Shown in pieces: positions 10,580 to 22,000 of a DNA stretch of 64,000 nucleotides. Position 1 is the first letter of the stretch. The number at the start of each line of letters is the position of its first letter. Where the stretch lies: assembly GCA_019096065.1 (NCBI GenBank), contig JAGUCH010000003.1, positions 9,362,001 through 9,426,000 on the forward strand, written 5' to 3'. The notes beneath the pieces are model-generated. The model saw nothing but the letters and a program-made list of their open reading frames with translations. It was not told the origin of the DNA and searched no databases. The translations under genes were made by a program, and so were the position numbers. The stretch is from Paracyclopina nana (Eukaryota > Arthropoda > Copepoda > Cyclopoida > Cyclopettidae).

Positions 10580-12301
10580 TTATTCATGAATCTTCAGCTG
10601 CTCATTGATCCAAGCTTGGCCTTTGGTCTTCTCCAAGAAGGTGCATCCAGGACTAGCCCTGACATGCTGGATCCAAGGATCACTATCACTACTAATCATG
10701 ACATTCCAGCCACTGAGGACACTCTGACAAACTGAGCACTGCACACAGTCATTGAGTCCAAGGAAGAAGAATCCAGCTTCAGCCAAGGCTGACACCGATG
10801 GCACTGATGCATCACCTTCAGGGTAGGGCCAATTATCTGAGAAAGTGTCCAGCCTATCCTGCATTTCCTGTTCAATCTGCTTCTGCTTCTCTTTCTGCTT
10901 TCTCCACTGGCTGGCCAAAGTTGGCTTTCTGCTTCTTTGCCCTCCTACCTTGGGGATTTTGACATCATCTGGGACATTGTATTGCAGTGAAGGAGCTTGA
11001 ACTACCACTGGCTTTTGGACTTTTCTTGATGGCCCTGGACTCCTTGAAGGCTTCAGAGAGCCATGATCTGGAATCTGCAAAATCACTGGTTTCACAGGAG
11101 ATGACGAAGATACATGGTTGGAATCTGAATGATCGACAGATTTACATGATGGCTCTTTGTCTCTATTAGAATTTTCTAACAGAGGTGCTGGTTTAGGTTC
11201 ATTAACTATGACTTCTTTTGGAGGGCTGGGTGAGGGCATCTTGGCCACAATTGGACTTTCAATAATGTCAGCTTCTTGAAAGACAAAGGCTTCCTCAAAA
11301 ATGATGGCTTGCTTCACATCCAGCTTGAACTCAAAATCTGTGGCAAATAAAAGAGGCTCCTCTGGGATAATGCAAAGATCAGCTTTTTCAGTCTGAATTT
11401 TTACTTTTGCAATGGAAGGCTTTGGAGCTTTCTCCAGTGAAGATCCATTCTTTTTGCCATCACTAAGTAGTTGTGATTGGAGTTCAAGATTGATTGTAGT
11501 TTCTTTTTCGCTTTGAGGTACAATCACTTCATCACCAGATAACTTAAGAGCCTCCTTCTTGGATGATGATATTTGAGAAAAGGTGGGCTCGTTTGGTAGG
11601 ACCACTGCAGCTGCTACAGTCATGGAGTCAGCTAATACAGCTCCTACTGCATCCTCTGGAACCTTCTTTCTCTCTTTGTTACCAGTAGTCTTCTTAGAAG
11701 TTGCATTAGCAGAGCTTGGGTTGCTTCCAAACAAGTTAGGAATGCTCACAGGTAAGGTAGGGAATTTCATCAAGGGACTGGCAATATCAGAGGATCTTTC
11801 CACTCCACTGAGCAACACTGCAGGCATGTAGCACTTATTGGACTCAACCTTAGGCTCTTTCTTTGGTACAGGAATTGGAGAGGGCTCAGCTGGCTGAGGA
11901 AGCTCCCTTTGAGGCGTTGGCTCTTTGACCACCGAAGGCTCCTTTTGTGGTGTTGGCTCTCTGGCAGGACTTGGCTCTTTGACTTCAATAGGCTCTTCGA
12001 CCACCACTGGCTCTCTTGGTGGTGTAGGCGGCCTTGGCAAGTCTTCAATGCAATCCTCCCACTCCTCTTCAGCATCAGTGCCATTGTCATCATCTGCTCC
12101 TTCCACATAGCTGCTCCCATCATCACTCTCAGTGCCGTCATAGAATGGAATTTCTCCTGGTTTGTATTTGGGCTTGACATCATTCAAGAAGTCAGTGGCT
12201 GCACCTTCAAGGGCTGAAGCTGCACTCTCACTCCCTCGCTCCTTGAGCACCTCAATCAGCCTTTGGAGCTTCAGAGTATCACTGCGAGTTCTGTAAGCCA
12301 T
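10580..12301 (-). CDS. intronless 573-aa protein with a single C-terminal BIR domain
   Basis: Single uninterrupted frame starting MAYRTRSDTLKLQRLIEVLK. The N-terminal part (about 55-95) is strongly acidic. Residues about 95-150 are a Pro/Glu/Lys-rich low-complexity tract with repeated KEP and REP units. The middle is Ser/Pro/Glu-rich and probably disordered. The C-terminus (about 483-565) is a baculoviral-IAP-repeat zinc fold: RLDTFSDNWP, then LAEAGFFFLGLNDCVQCSVC, then DPWIQHVRASPGC. Zinc ligands are Cys522, Cys525, His546 and Cys553. The C-to-H spacing (20 residues) is longer than the usual 16 or so, and no RING follows. The domain resembles IAP/survivin BIRs, so a role in apoptosis or chromosome segregation is possible but unproven. 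Intronless structure beside intron-rich neighbours suggests an old retrocopy or a genuinely single-exon gene. Confidence 0.88.
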   Translation of the reverse strand: MAYRTRSDTLKLQRLIEVLKERGSESAASALEGAATDFLNDVKPKYKPGEIPFYDGTESDDGSSYVEGADDDNGTDAEEEWEDCIEDLPRPPTPPREPVVVEEPIEVKEPSPAREPTPQKEPSVVKEPTPQRELPQPAEPSPIPVPKKEPKVESNKCYMPAVLLSGVERSSDIASPLMKFPTLPVSIPNLFGSNPSSANATSKKTTGNKERKKVPEDAVGAVLADSMTVAAAVVLPNEPTFSQISSSKKEALKLSGDEVIVPQSEKETTINLELQSQLLSDGKKNGSSLEKAPKPSIAKVKIQTEKADLCIIPEEPLLFATDFEFKLDVKQAIIFEEAFVFQEADIIESPIVAKMPSPSPPKEVIVNEPKPAPLLENSNRDKEPSCKSVDHSDSNHVSSSSPVKPVILQIPDHGSLKPSRSPGPSRKVQKPVVVQAPSLQYNVPDDVKIPKVGGQRSRKPTLASQWRKQKEKQKQIEQEMQDRLDTFSDNWPYPEGDASVPSVSALAEAGFFFLGLNDCVQCSVCQSVLSGWNVMISSDSDPWIQHVRASPGCTFLEKTKGQAWINEQLKIHE

Positions 12302-12911
12302 TTTTTTAGCATATCACAGAAGCGTTAGCTCTCCACGTGAAAGATAGCATGACACTGAGGCTTAAAGAGTGCTTTCTTCGCGGCTTTTTTCTCCGTTTAC
12401 AAGCCCAACTTTTGTTATGGGCCATTGAGCGATACAGTGTAAAAGCACAATGTCCCAAGCCAAGCTGGGGGGAAGATTTGAATTAAATCAAAAGCATGTC
12501 ATTCTCAATGTCTGTGTCACTCACTATGAATCCTTAAAAAGCTGTAAACCCCAAGCAAGACACCTTTATCCCTGAGTGACTTCGCAGGTGCTCAACATTG
12601 TATGACTCATCAGTTCTCCTGTCAATTTCTTGCTTTTTTCTTTTTTGTTTCACCAACACCTTTGTGTAACGGTAGGCCAGTCATCTTTTTTTCTCAATTT
12701 CTGCTTTTTTTCGGGTTTTTTGCTACTCCAAGTTGGCACAGTATTTATGCACAAAGCATGTGGCCATGCCTAGAAATTATTGGCCCATAATCATCAAGCA
12801 ATTACAAGCTTATTACTTGTTTTAAAAACGGTTTTTGTTGATTAATCCTCATTCTATCCCTTTTATCAAATATCTGATATATAAAAAGAGCGGTGCTAAA
12901 ATTCGGCAAAC

Positions 12912-13138
12912 TAAGGCCCTGTTCACCTGCATTATTATCAGCAAAATAACGCGCGATATTATGCTGATATTTGCAAATATCCGGTATTAGTAAAATCATT
13001 TTTCAGATTTTGACTTCGGAATCGATCTATTGGTACCAAAAGCCATCCTACACCAAAAATAAAATTCTCAGGTTCTCAGTATTTCTTTCTAATATTTTGC
13101 AAAATAACGGCCATAATAAGCAGGTGAACAGGCCCTAA
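12912..13138. mobile_element. PIF/Harbinger-like MITE with TAA target-site duplication
   Basis: Terminal inverted repeats GGCCCTGTTCACCTGC (from 12915) and, on the opposite strand, GGGCCTGTTCACCTGC (ending at 13135) bound a 221-bp AT-rich element without coding capacity. TAA flanks both ends (12912-12914 and 13136-13138). GGSC-starting inverted repeats plus a 3-bp TAA/TTA duplication are hallmarks of PIF/Harbinger elements (Tourist-like MITEs). It lies between the BIR gene and the P450. Confidence 0.85.
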
Positions 13139-13491
13139 TTGCTCATAAAAGGTTGCAATCATAAAATTCGGAAGCATATCTAAGAGATACCGAGTAGATT
13201 TGAGATGTGTTGAAAATAATAATGCATACAAAGTACATTCACAAAACGTTCATATTGCCCTCGTCATAATTGGGATTCTGATCATGTGTCCCAAGAATTT
13301 TAAACCCCTGATGCTTCGCATAGCAGCATGTAAAAGTGCTGAAATGCAAGTATTTTTTGAGGGCCGGCTTCAGAAAAATCGTACACAACTCAATGAGTTG
13401 GAAAAATCCCCTCTTAAAATATTGGGACACAGGTACTGCTTATGAAATATCACAACAGAAAACAGCAACAGATGAGCAACTCCTCTTGAAC

Positions 13492-15168
13492 ATGATAGTA
13501 CAGGTCACTCTCATTCTGGGACTTGCCATTATTTGGTGGATCAGAAAGAGTTCCAAGCCTGCGCACTTTCCACCGGGACCACCAAGGTACCCAGTGCTTG
13601 GTAGCTACTATGCAACAATCAAGCCTGGAGAGTCCAAGCCTAACCTCTTTTGGACAATCAGGAAATTTGCTAAGGACTATGGATCAGTGTTTGGGTTCTA
13701 CTTGTCCAATACTCCTTTTGTGGTGGTCACTGAGTTTGAGGACTTAAAAGAAGTCCTCAAAAGGGATGAGCTGGCTGCTAGAGGCCCCAATGAGCCTGGC
13801 AACAGGTTCAGGCCAGGTTGGAATACCATTGCCAAAGTGGATCCAGAGGTGAACAAGGGAAGAAATCCTGGTGTAATTGGAGGAAATGTAAGCTTTTGGA
13901 AGATGCATAATTGTAAAATTGCTATAGAAGTATTTTTTGTGGAATAGGGAAGATATTGGAAGGAGCAGAGAAGATTTCTTCTCCGCAACCTGAGAGACTT
14001 TGGCTTTGGCAAATCTTCCATGGAAGAATCTTTGCAAGATGAAGCCCAAAAGCTGATCAAGTTTCTCAAGACCAAGTCTGACAAACCCATTGATCTCAAT
14101 CGGACAATGAACATTTCCATTGTCAATGCTCTCTGGGGGATCCTGGTTGGTGAACGATTGGAGCTGACTGATCCCAAACTCTTGAAGATCCTCACTGCAT
14201 TCGATGAACTCCTACGTGGCAACAACGGCAATTCCTCCTTGGCCAGATTGCTGCCATTCAAGAGCATGGCGCTATGGCCTGGTTTCAAGCATTGGACAGG
14301 TTTCGAGGCAGCTCGAAAAGTATTCGAAGACCTGCAGAACTTTGTCAAGCCCTACATTGACGAGCACAGTTCGACCCTGGACACTGACAACGTGAGAGAC
14401 TTCATGGACCTCATGCTGTTGGAGGTGAAAAACTGCAAGGATCCGGAGTCAAGCTTCTTCGGCGAAACTGGCCACTTTGCTCTCTTCAACAACATGATTG
14501 ACTTGTTCATAGCTGGCATGGAGACCACTTCCTCAGCGCTCTTGTGGACCATTTTGTACATGCTGCATTATCCCGACATTCAAGCACGAGTCCATGCTGA
14601 GCTTGACGAAGTAATTAGCTAATTTCATCATTAGCTAAATCGAGACAATTAATTATGATGAGCTTTATAGGTTGTGGGCAAAGACAGACCACCCAGTCTG
14701 GATGACAAGCCAAACCTTCACTTTACCAATGCTGTGCTTTTAGAAAGCTTTCGAGTCACCAGTTTTGTGCCCATGTCTGTGCCACACTATGCGTTGGCAG
14801 ATATTAAGCTGAGAGACTATGTCATTCCCAAGGGCTGTGTGGTGCTACCAAGCCTCTTTCACGTGATGTACGATGAGAAGCACTTTGCAAATCCAAAGAC
14901 ATTTCATCCTGATAGGTTCATTGATGAGTCAGGCCATTTTGTGGATGATGAAAGAGTCATTCCTTTCAGCATTGGCAAGCGCTACTGCCTGGGCCAAAGT
15001 TTGGCAGAAAAAGAGTTCTTCCTCTTCTTTGCTGGACTCATGCAGCAGTTTGAGTTCCAAAGAGTTCCAGGTGCTCAGTTGCCACCTTACTCAGTGGATG
15101 AGGTGCAAGTTAAGGGCATTCTCAGGAGTGCACCTCCTTTTGAAGTGATTCTGAATGAGAGGCAATAA
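13492..15168 (+). CDS. cytochrome P450, CYP2 clan
   Basis: Microsomal haem-thiolate monooxygenase. Three exons (13492-13887, 13948-14610, 14671-15168) join in phase 0 to give 518 aa, a normal length. The start at 13492 is chosen because it begins the membrane anchor (MIVQVTLILGLAIIWWI). All landmarks are present in order: proline hinge HFPPGPPRYPVLG; helix C WKEQRR; I-helix AGMETTSS; ExxR as ESFR (Glu378); HPDRF; and haem loop FSIGKRYCLG with the axial Cys at 459. The proline hinge, I-helix and haem loop fit the CYP2 clan, which in arthropods includes ecdysteroid, juvenile-hormone and xenobiotic enzymes. The substrate cannot be assigned. Both introns are 60 bp. No disabling change was seen. 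Confidence 0.95.
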
Positions 15169-15483
15169 AGAGCATTTCTGACTGGCATTCATTATGTGAG
15201 ACAAGATTTTGTCAGTTTCTACCTAGAATCATTAATTTCCGTCAATGCTGCCCACTCCAGTTAAGTTTTGAAGGCAAAACAGTCACACTGGGAATAATTC
15301 AGAAATAATGCGTACTATTACGGTTTGCACAAATTCTGAATTAATTAGCAATCCTGAATTTATAAAAAAGTACTTTTTATTTGAGTGAAAGTCGTTGAGT
15401 AAAAGTTTGCTCTATTCAACCCTTAAATTAGGTAGTTAGAAAGCTGGACTGACCTAAGCTAGAGAAAGCTACTACAGTTTGCA

Positions 15484-15489
15484 AATAAA
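15484..15489 (+). terminator. candidate polyadenylation signal of the P450
   Basis: AATAAA about 315 bp after the P450 stop. Another AATAAA overlaps the stop codon itself (15164-15169) but is too close to be the only signal. Confidence 0.35.
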
Positions 15490-16279
15490 GAAGAATTGTC
15501 GATTTCACAATGCAAATCAGAGATTTATGATGACACCCACTGTTTCAGAATAAAAAAATGCTTTTGGCGCATTTTTTCCTCGACAGGCAAGAGAAGTAAA
15601 GTGTATTGATTTCAGGCTCAAAAGAGCATGTAAGCATGACTTAAAAAAAATTCAAGCTTTTGGACAACTTCATGTTATCTAGCAGCAGAACAACAAGAAA
15701 AGCAAATTTTTCTTCGCTGCAGCGGTGATTAGAGAATTCTTGGGAAATTCTTCAGCTTGTCCTGATGCAGCTTCAATCACTTTCAATACATACGACAGCC
15801 CAACGATCAATTTTCCTTTTTGACATACTTTGGAGCTAGCTATTTGTCAGCAAAGCCAATTTAAAGCTACAGAAATTATAAATGATTCCTAAGAACGGAG
15901 TAGAATTTTCTATAATACATTTTAGAGATGTTTCAAACGTGAACGCAATTTGCAAAAAGCTTTTTGAGAGCATACTATATTTATGAGCCCACAAATTCCT
16001 CAAGTTCCAAGAGATATGATACATAAAAATTTGATTCTCACGATTTTTAAGCTTGTTTGGAATGTAATCGCGCCCAAGCAAGAATATAATCGTCGCCATT
16101 TTGAGCTCTAGAAAGACCTGAGCAAACACAATGACCGAATTGATTGTGCTTTCCAAAAAAAGGGCAATCAAATATTACCCAAATTGGTTGCCAAGCATTG
16201 AATATTTGATCAGGTAAAATGTCCCAGGGGATCACAGGCACTGCGTCAAAACTAAGCCTAGTTAGGAAATTACTGCAAA
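15490..16279. other. intergenic, no gene seen
   Basis: AT-rich spacer between the P450 and the lectin mosaic gene. Minus-strand frames at 15836-16292 lack homology and splice context. It should contain the lectin promoter, but no motif stands out. Confidence 0.55.
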
Positions 16280-19062
16280 ATGACAAAGGCACATGCAGTT
16301 TTATGCTATTTCCTAATTATTTTCACGAATTATGAAACCCAAGCTGACCCAAGATGTCCGGAAAGCTACACTCACTACTTGGGGTAAGTTTTGATCATAT
16401 CATCCAACTTGACTGCGGAAAAACTCCCTTTCAGTGGCCAATGCTTGAAACAGGGAAGCTCAGTTGGATGTGGAACTGAGGATGGAAGGGTTTACTTTCC
16501 AGACATTGTGCTAGAATTCAATCAGACGCTCAAAACCATGAATTTGGAACTAGCGTACATTTCTACAGGTGCTGCAAAAATGTGACTTTCTCATTCCTCT
16601 CAAACGCATGCATGAATACTTGCTTAAATAGGCTACCACTACGACAGTGGAAGGATCTTAGGCTGGAATGGAGAATGGGTGAGGAAAAGGGCAGCATTGC
16701 ACATGAACAGCCCTTTTCAGCCAGGGGCTGGAAGCTTGCCAGTAAAAACTACTCTGCAAGCAAGCTCCATATTTGTGGTGCGACCTTACAACTACGGAGT
16801 CTGGATGTATGCACCAGAATGGACTGACTACACATCAACATTATATCACCCAATTTGTATCTACCAAGGTACACTCCACAAAAAAGTGATTGCGAACCAA
16901 ACATTTAGGCTTACCTTGTTGCTTCGTTTTATCACTGTTATCCTGGTTCGATGGATTAATGCCGCGTGTCCCGATTCTAGCTATATTTCGTCATGGGAAA
17001 ATCAAAGTATCATGATATTTAACGGTGCGCGTCGATGCGCAAACAAATCATGGCTTTGATATTTTACCCCATTTTTTTACTGAGCAGTGAGCTCCGTTGT
17101 CAACTGTCACCGGTTTTTTTTGTATTGCGGAGTCTGGCCAGCAAAGCCTTCAAATAATCAGCGATACTTCGTGGCTTTTATTGTAACCAACGTTTTTGTC
17201 TTGCAGGGAAGAAGTGCCGACCTGGATTTGAGCTAGTGCTTGGGAAATGTTTTGGTGAACTCGCGATGGGTGAAAAGGAGGATCATGTGAATTACGCTAG
17301 GGCAAAATGTAACCAATTGTCAAGCGGGCAAGGTCGATTATTGCAATCAGTGCCATCTGTAATTGTTCACGTTATTTTTTTTTCAAATGTCTAATAAGTC
17401 AAATTTCAGTTTGTGGCTGATTACATTTCTGCTATGAAGGTGCTTCCTGGAAGTGTCAAACTTTTTGAGGCCGCTTCAAAAAACCTAAGTGAGATTAAAG
17501 ATGCATATATTGTCCGTCTTTGTGAACAGCTAAAATTGATTTAGATCCCTGCCCTAATGGATTTACTTTCATTGCCAATCGATGTTACAGAACTCAAACT
17601 TGGCCTCAGCTGATAGACGCTCCACCAAGCTGCCCAAGTGGATCATCGCTAAGTCTTGAATATGATGACATACAGATTTTCTATGCCAAAAGTGGTAAAT
17701 CTTCAGTTTCTCAATTATCTAGTGGAATTAAAGACTGAGTTTTAGCATCCCCATTATTTGGCACCTCTGACACTTACGTTGAGCTTTTGGCTCAACGTCA
17801 GGATCCTCCAATCAGTAAGCTGAAAATTAAACTTTTAAATGGTTCAATTGATCAGAATAATTTTGTCTATAGTTGTGCCAGAAGATTGCATGGCCAGATT
17901 AGTTGGAACCTCACTACATGACTTCGGGATAAAGTCTTTGGCATCATCAATCTCTACCTACCAGCTTTTTGATGTGCCTTGTGACCTCAAGTTATCCTAT
18001 GCTTGTGGTTTCATTTTACCGCCAACAAAGAAGTATGAGAACATCATGGTTGGAGATGTGAATGCTCCTTGGCCGGCTTGCATTATACCCAATAAGAGAA
18101 TTGTAAGCTTTACTTGGTGGCTCAACTTAGGTCTATAATTGTAATATTGTACCTCTTTGCAGGGCATCATTTATGGTTCTATCTATCTAGTCTCAGGATC
18201 TTTTTCCGATGACCTCCTGAGATGCCAGGAAATAGTTCAAAATCCCTCTTACTATGCCACCATGTGGACATCAGATGGACAGAACTGCGTATATTCTAGG
18301 TCAGATGTTGATTTGAATCTTCTGATCGATGCACCAGGACATTTTTCTGCTCATAAAAACTGTACTCCAGACATGCTAGATGCTTGGACTAATCCATTCT
18401 CACGTGCAAACACCATGTATACCAAGGTATGCGTCCAGTGTTTTATTAGCAATTATTTTCTTAACATTCAAAATGCTTTCACAGACGATCAATGATGAAC
18501 CCAAGACATACGAAGAAGCTGCAGCAGCTTGTAAAGTACAAAGATTTATTTATGGAACAGATGAAATTGTCCCGCTGATGCCTGCTTTTGCTAGAGCTGA
18601 ATCTAGCGTACTTAATCTCTTTCATCAACTGTTTGTAACTGGTAATAATTTATCTAGAAATAATGAAATCTTAAGAAATCCTTAATTAGTGAGCTTAAAA
18701 CTTTTTTATACAGGCAATTCTCCGAGAAGCAATGCCATTTGGATACCTTACAAAAATGTGAATGGGCAGTTCTTAAAGGATGCTGATAACTGCGTTTACA
18801 TGGAAGGTTCGTCCACATATACGTAAGCTGGCTTCAAAATCAACATTACTTGGTGAAACGTTCAAATTACATTAAAGGGATTATGAGGAGATTGTAAGTG
18901 GAGCAGCCATATTTAAATTTGCTCCAAGTGAGCCAAATGCTGGAGCAGGGTTTGAATGTCAAAAAGCTGTTGTGTCACTGGATTCTGATATTGTGGAATT
19001 CTCCCCAGTTTCTTGCTTGGAAAAAATACAGTACATATGCCAAGCCCCTGTATCTCTAAATG
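16280..19062 (+). other. lectin mosaic block 1: signal peptide and C-type-lectin-like domains
   Basis: Exons 1-12, for example 16280-16383, 16435-16568, 16632-16868, 17207-17358, 17410-17488, 17545-17694, 17746-17814, 17873-18102, 18163-18426, 18485-18641, 18714-18822 and 18878-19062. Recurrent CTLD starts have the pattern C-P-x-G/S-(F/Y) followed by G-x-C (CPESYTHYLGGQCLK; CRPGFELVLGKCFGE; CPNGFTFIANRCYRT). CTLD ends are of the Y-x-C-Q type (IQYICQAP; HPICIYQ). The fourth unit keeps a NCVYMEG strand. Classical calcium-binding EPN/QPD and WND motifs are not obvious, so sugar binding by the canonical route is doubtful. Confidence 0.75.
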
Positions 19063-22000
19063 GTAGGCCTTAAAACCCTTTTTCTGTGCTAACTGCTTTT
19101 TACATGTCTGATTTAGATTTTGGTGAGCAATATAAATCCAAGACTGCAGTTTGCATATCAGAGCGTGAGTAAAAGGGGAAATTGAAGTTGGATTTTTAGT
19201 CTATATCTTGCTCACTTTTAGCATATGATGGAGACATTGCATGTGATTTTGAGTCCCAATTTTGGAATGAGGGTCATTGCAATTGGCACTATTCATACCT
19301 TTCTCGCCAAACTTTAGAGTGGTTTGATGAAGAGTTGGGTAAGTTAACTGTTTTACTGCTATCTAAGCATTTGAAGATATGTTAGCCATCCTTGTCTTTC
19401 TAGGAAATCATGCTGTTAAACTGGAAGGCATTGGTATGGTTGTCTTGCAGTCTGTGGCAGAATACCATTGTGCCAAGATTTCATCTGGTGCTTTGCTTGG
19501 ATTTCGCTACAAGGCTAAAAATTCTGTGGTAACTTTAAATATTTCTTGAATCCGCTAGATACAATTGTGAAATTGAACTTAATTATCGGTTGATTCAAAA
19601 TTACTCTAAGGGATCTGTCAATTCATCCATTCATAAGCTCATTAAGCATAGTTGTGAATGGAAGTTTTTGTTTACAATTGGGCTACATTTTTCAGATCAC
19701 TGTAGGCAAAGAGTCTGTGATTGGGCCATTTAGATTTGGAGGATTCATGAAAAGCAAAGACTTTGAATTATCTGAGGACTTCAATGAGTGGACTTATTTC
19801 CACCAGGAAATATGTCTGAATAACCCTGGAAGATACTTTAAGGTGAGAAGTTTTTTTTCGTTGTCTGTGACAAATCGTTATGCTTCTTTTTCAGGTCATA
19901 ATCAAAATTGAAAATTTGGGCGCTGATAGTTTTGCAATTATTGATGATATTGGTGAGACAGCCATTTTTGAAAAGTTCAATTAAAATTTGAAATTGTCTG
20001 ATTCCTGTTTAAGGTCCTTGCGCATTCCATCAAAATTACAATGCAGAGACTTCAACATGCTGGCAGAGTGGGTCAATAGGTGACTCAACTGACTTGAAAG
20101 AGGTTTAAGCTTCCTTTAATGCACTAATTGCCATTTATTAAGAAGGATTAACATTTAATTAGCTATCGCAGCATTGCATGGCCACTGCCATTGATGGCAA
20201 ATATTTCAACATTGATCCAGTCCACCCGCTCACCAAACAATTGAAAAATCAACATGTGAGATGGTCATCAGCTGCTAAATAGTAATTATTTCTTTGCAAA
20301 ATTATATCAACTCTTTACGTTGAACAAACGCTATTAAGTTACATGCACATGGGTGTGAAGATTAATAATGGATTTGGCCAAAGGAAATTTTTAAATGATG
20401 GTGGATTTGTTCATAGCTATATTGATTCTGAATTGCTCATTGAGAAAGATCCTGAATCGCTGTACAAAAAGAATTGTACTGATTTGTACTGCAATGTAAA
20501 GGCTGCAACAATCCAAGAAGATGGCAGTGCAAGCAGCAATCCTGACATTGATCTAGTTTTAATTTGTGAAGGTAAAGTTTACTTGAACATTTCTTGCTAT
20601 GATATTCTAACACTAGTCTAGGCGACAGGAGAAGTTCTCCTCCATATGAATCTGGCACTTGGAAAGAGCTGGAATTTTGGATTACAAAACAAGCAAAAGA
20701 TGTTAATCTGGAATTCAGCAAGGCTACAAGAATCGTGTTTTTATGCACAAGCACTAAGATACAGATGGAGGAATATGATGACAAGAAGGACGAATGGAAA
20801 ACAAAGGATAAGTTTCAGGCTGATGTAAGCCTTGCTACTGGCTGATCTCATAGCATATTTAATTCTTCCTTTCTGTGAGACAGACAGCATGTGATCCCTC
20901 AGTTAAGTACAAAGTCAACATGACTAAAGGGGGGAAAGACACGATTGATATAGGCTTGTATGCCTCTGGTGCTGGTGCTACTGAAGAATTTGTTGGGAAC
21001 ATTTCCATGAAAGAGAAAGATTTCAAAGACTGGACTTTTTCCAGCTCAGATTTTCTTGTCAGATATCTTGGAGGTGCGAGTGTTGGGGAGCCTGTTTCAT
21101 GCAATTAAGAGCGAGATATCTTCTTGTCATTTGCAGGATGTGACGATCCCTTAACATGGTCAACTGACTATAAAACATGCTACCAATTTTTCCCCAAAGT
21201 CATCGCTCCAACCATAGAAATTGGCACTGAAAGGTGCAAGGAATTGGTGACAACTAACCCAACCATGAGAGTGGCCCAGTATTCAGGTACCTTTTTTCTT
21301 TGCCTTGGGGCACATTTACTATATCGCATCCTTACGGCAATCTTCGACTTTATAGGACACATAGTTAACTTCATCAAAGGCTATGTGACAAGCAATATTT
21401 TTCCACCCAAGACCCCTTATTCGTATTACGTTCTTCTGCAGAACAAGAAAACTTACAGGTAAATTACTTACTAGATTATTGGTTAGCTGTATGTCATTAT
21501 ATTGCAGAATTGACATGGCTGAATGCAACCCTCAAATGAAGGTGTCTGATTGTGACAGCTCTGAAATTATTGCTTGTGCATCACCTGCTAAAACGGCATC
21601 AAATGTGCTATTAAACAGTAAGTTAGAAACTTTCAAAATTACGGCCCTCTTTGCCATCATTAATTTTAGGGGAGCTTGGATGCAGACATGTAGCTAGCAC
21701 TACAGAAGGCCTTTTCAATTACACTTCTCCATTTATGACAGTTCAATTTTGCATAGAAATATGCAGGGGAAAAGGATACCAGATTGCTGGTCTTCAGTTT
21801 GACTATTGTATTTGTCCACCAAGTCTTAGTAACTTGGAGAAAAGGCCTCAGGCACTGTGCAATGGATCATGTGCTTTCAACAAATTTCAAAGTTGTGGCT
21901 CAGATAAATCATTTGAGTACTTTTCCTTCTATAAAATTACAGACTTTTTCAATCCATTGAATGGAGAGTCAGGGAGTAAGTTTCTGTAGATCAAGTCAAA

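Noticed and set aside
11583-12217. Frames antisense to or out of frame with the BIR gene
   Set aside because: Shadows of the Pro/Glu-rich low-complexity BIR-protein coding sequence.
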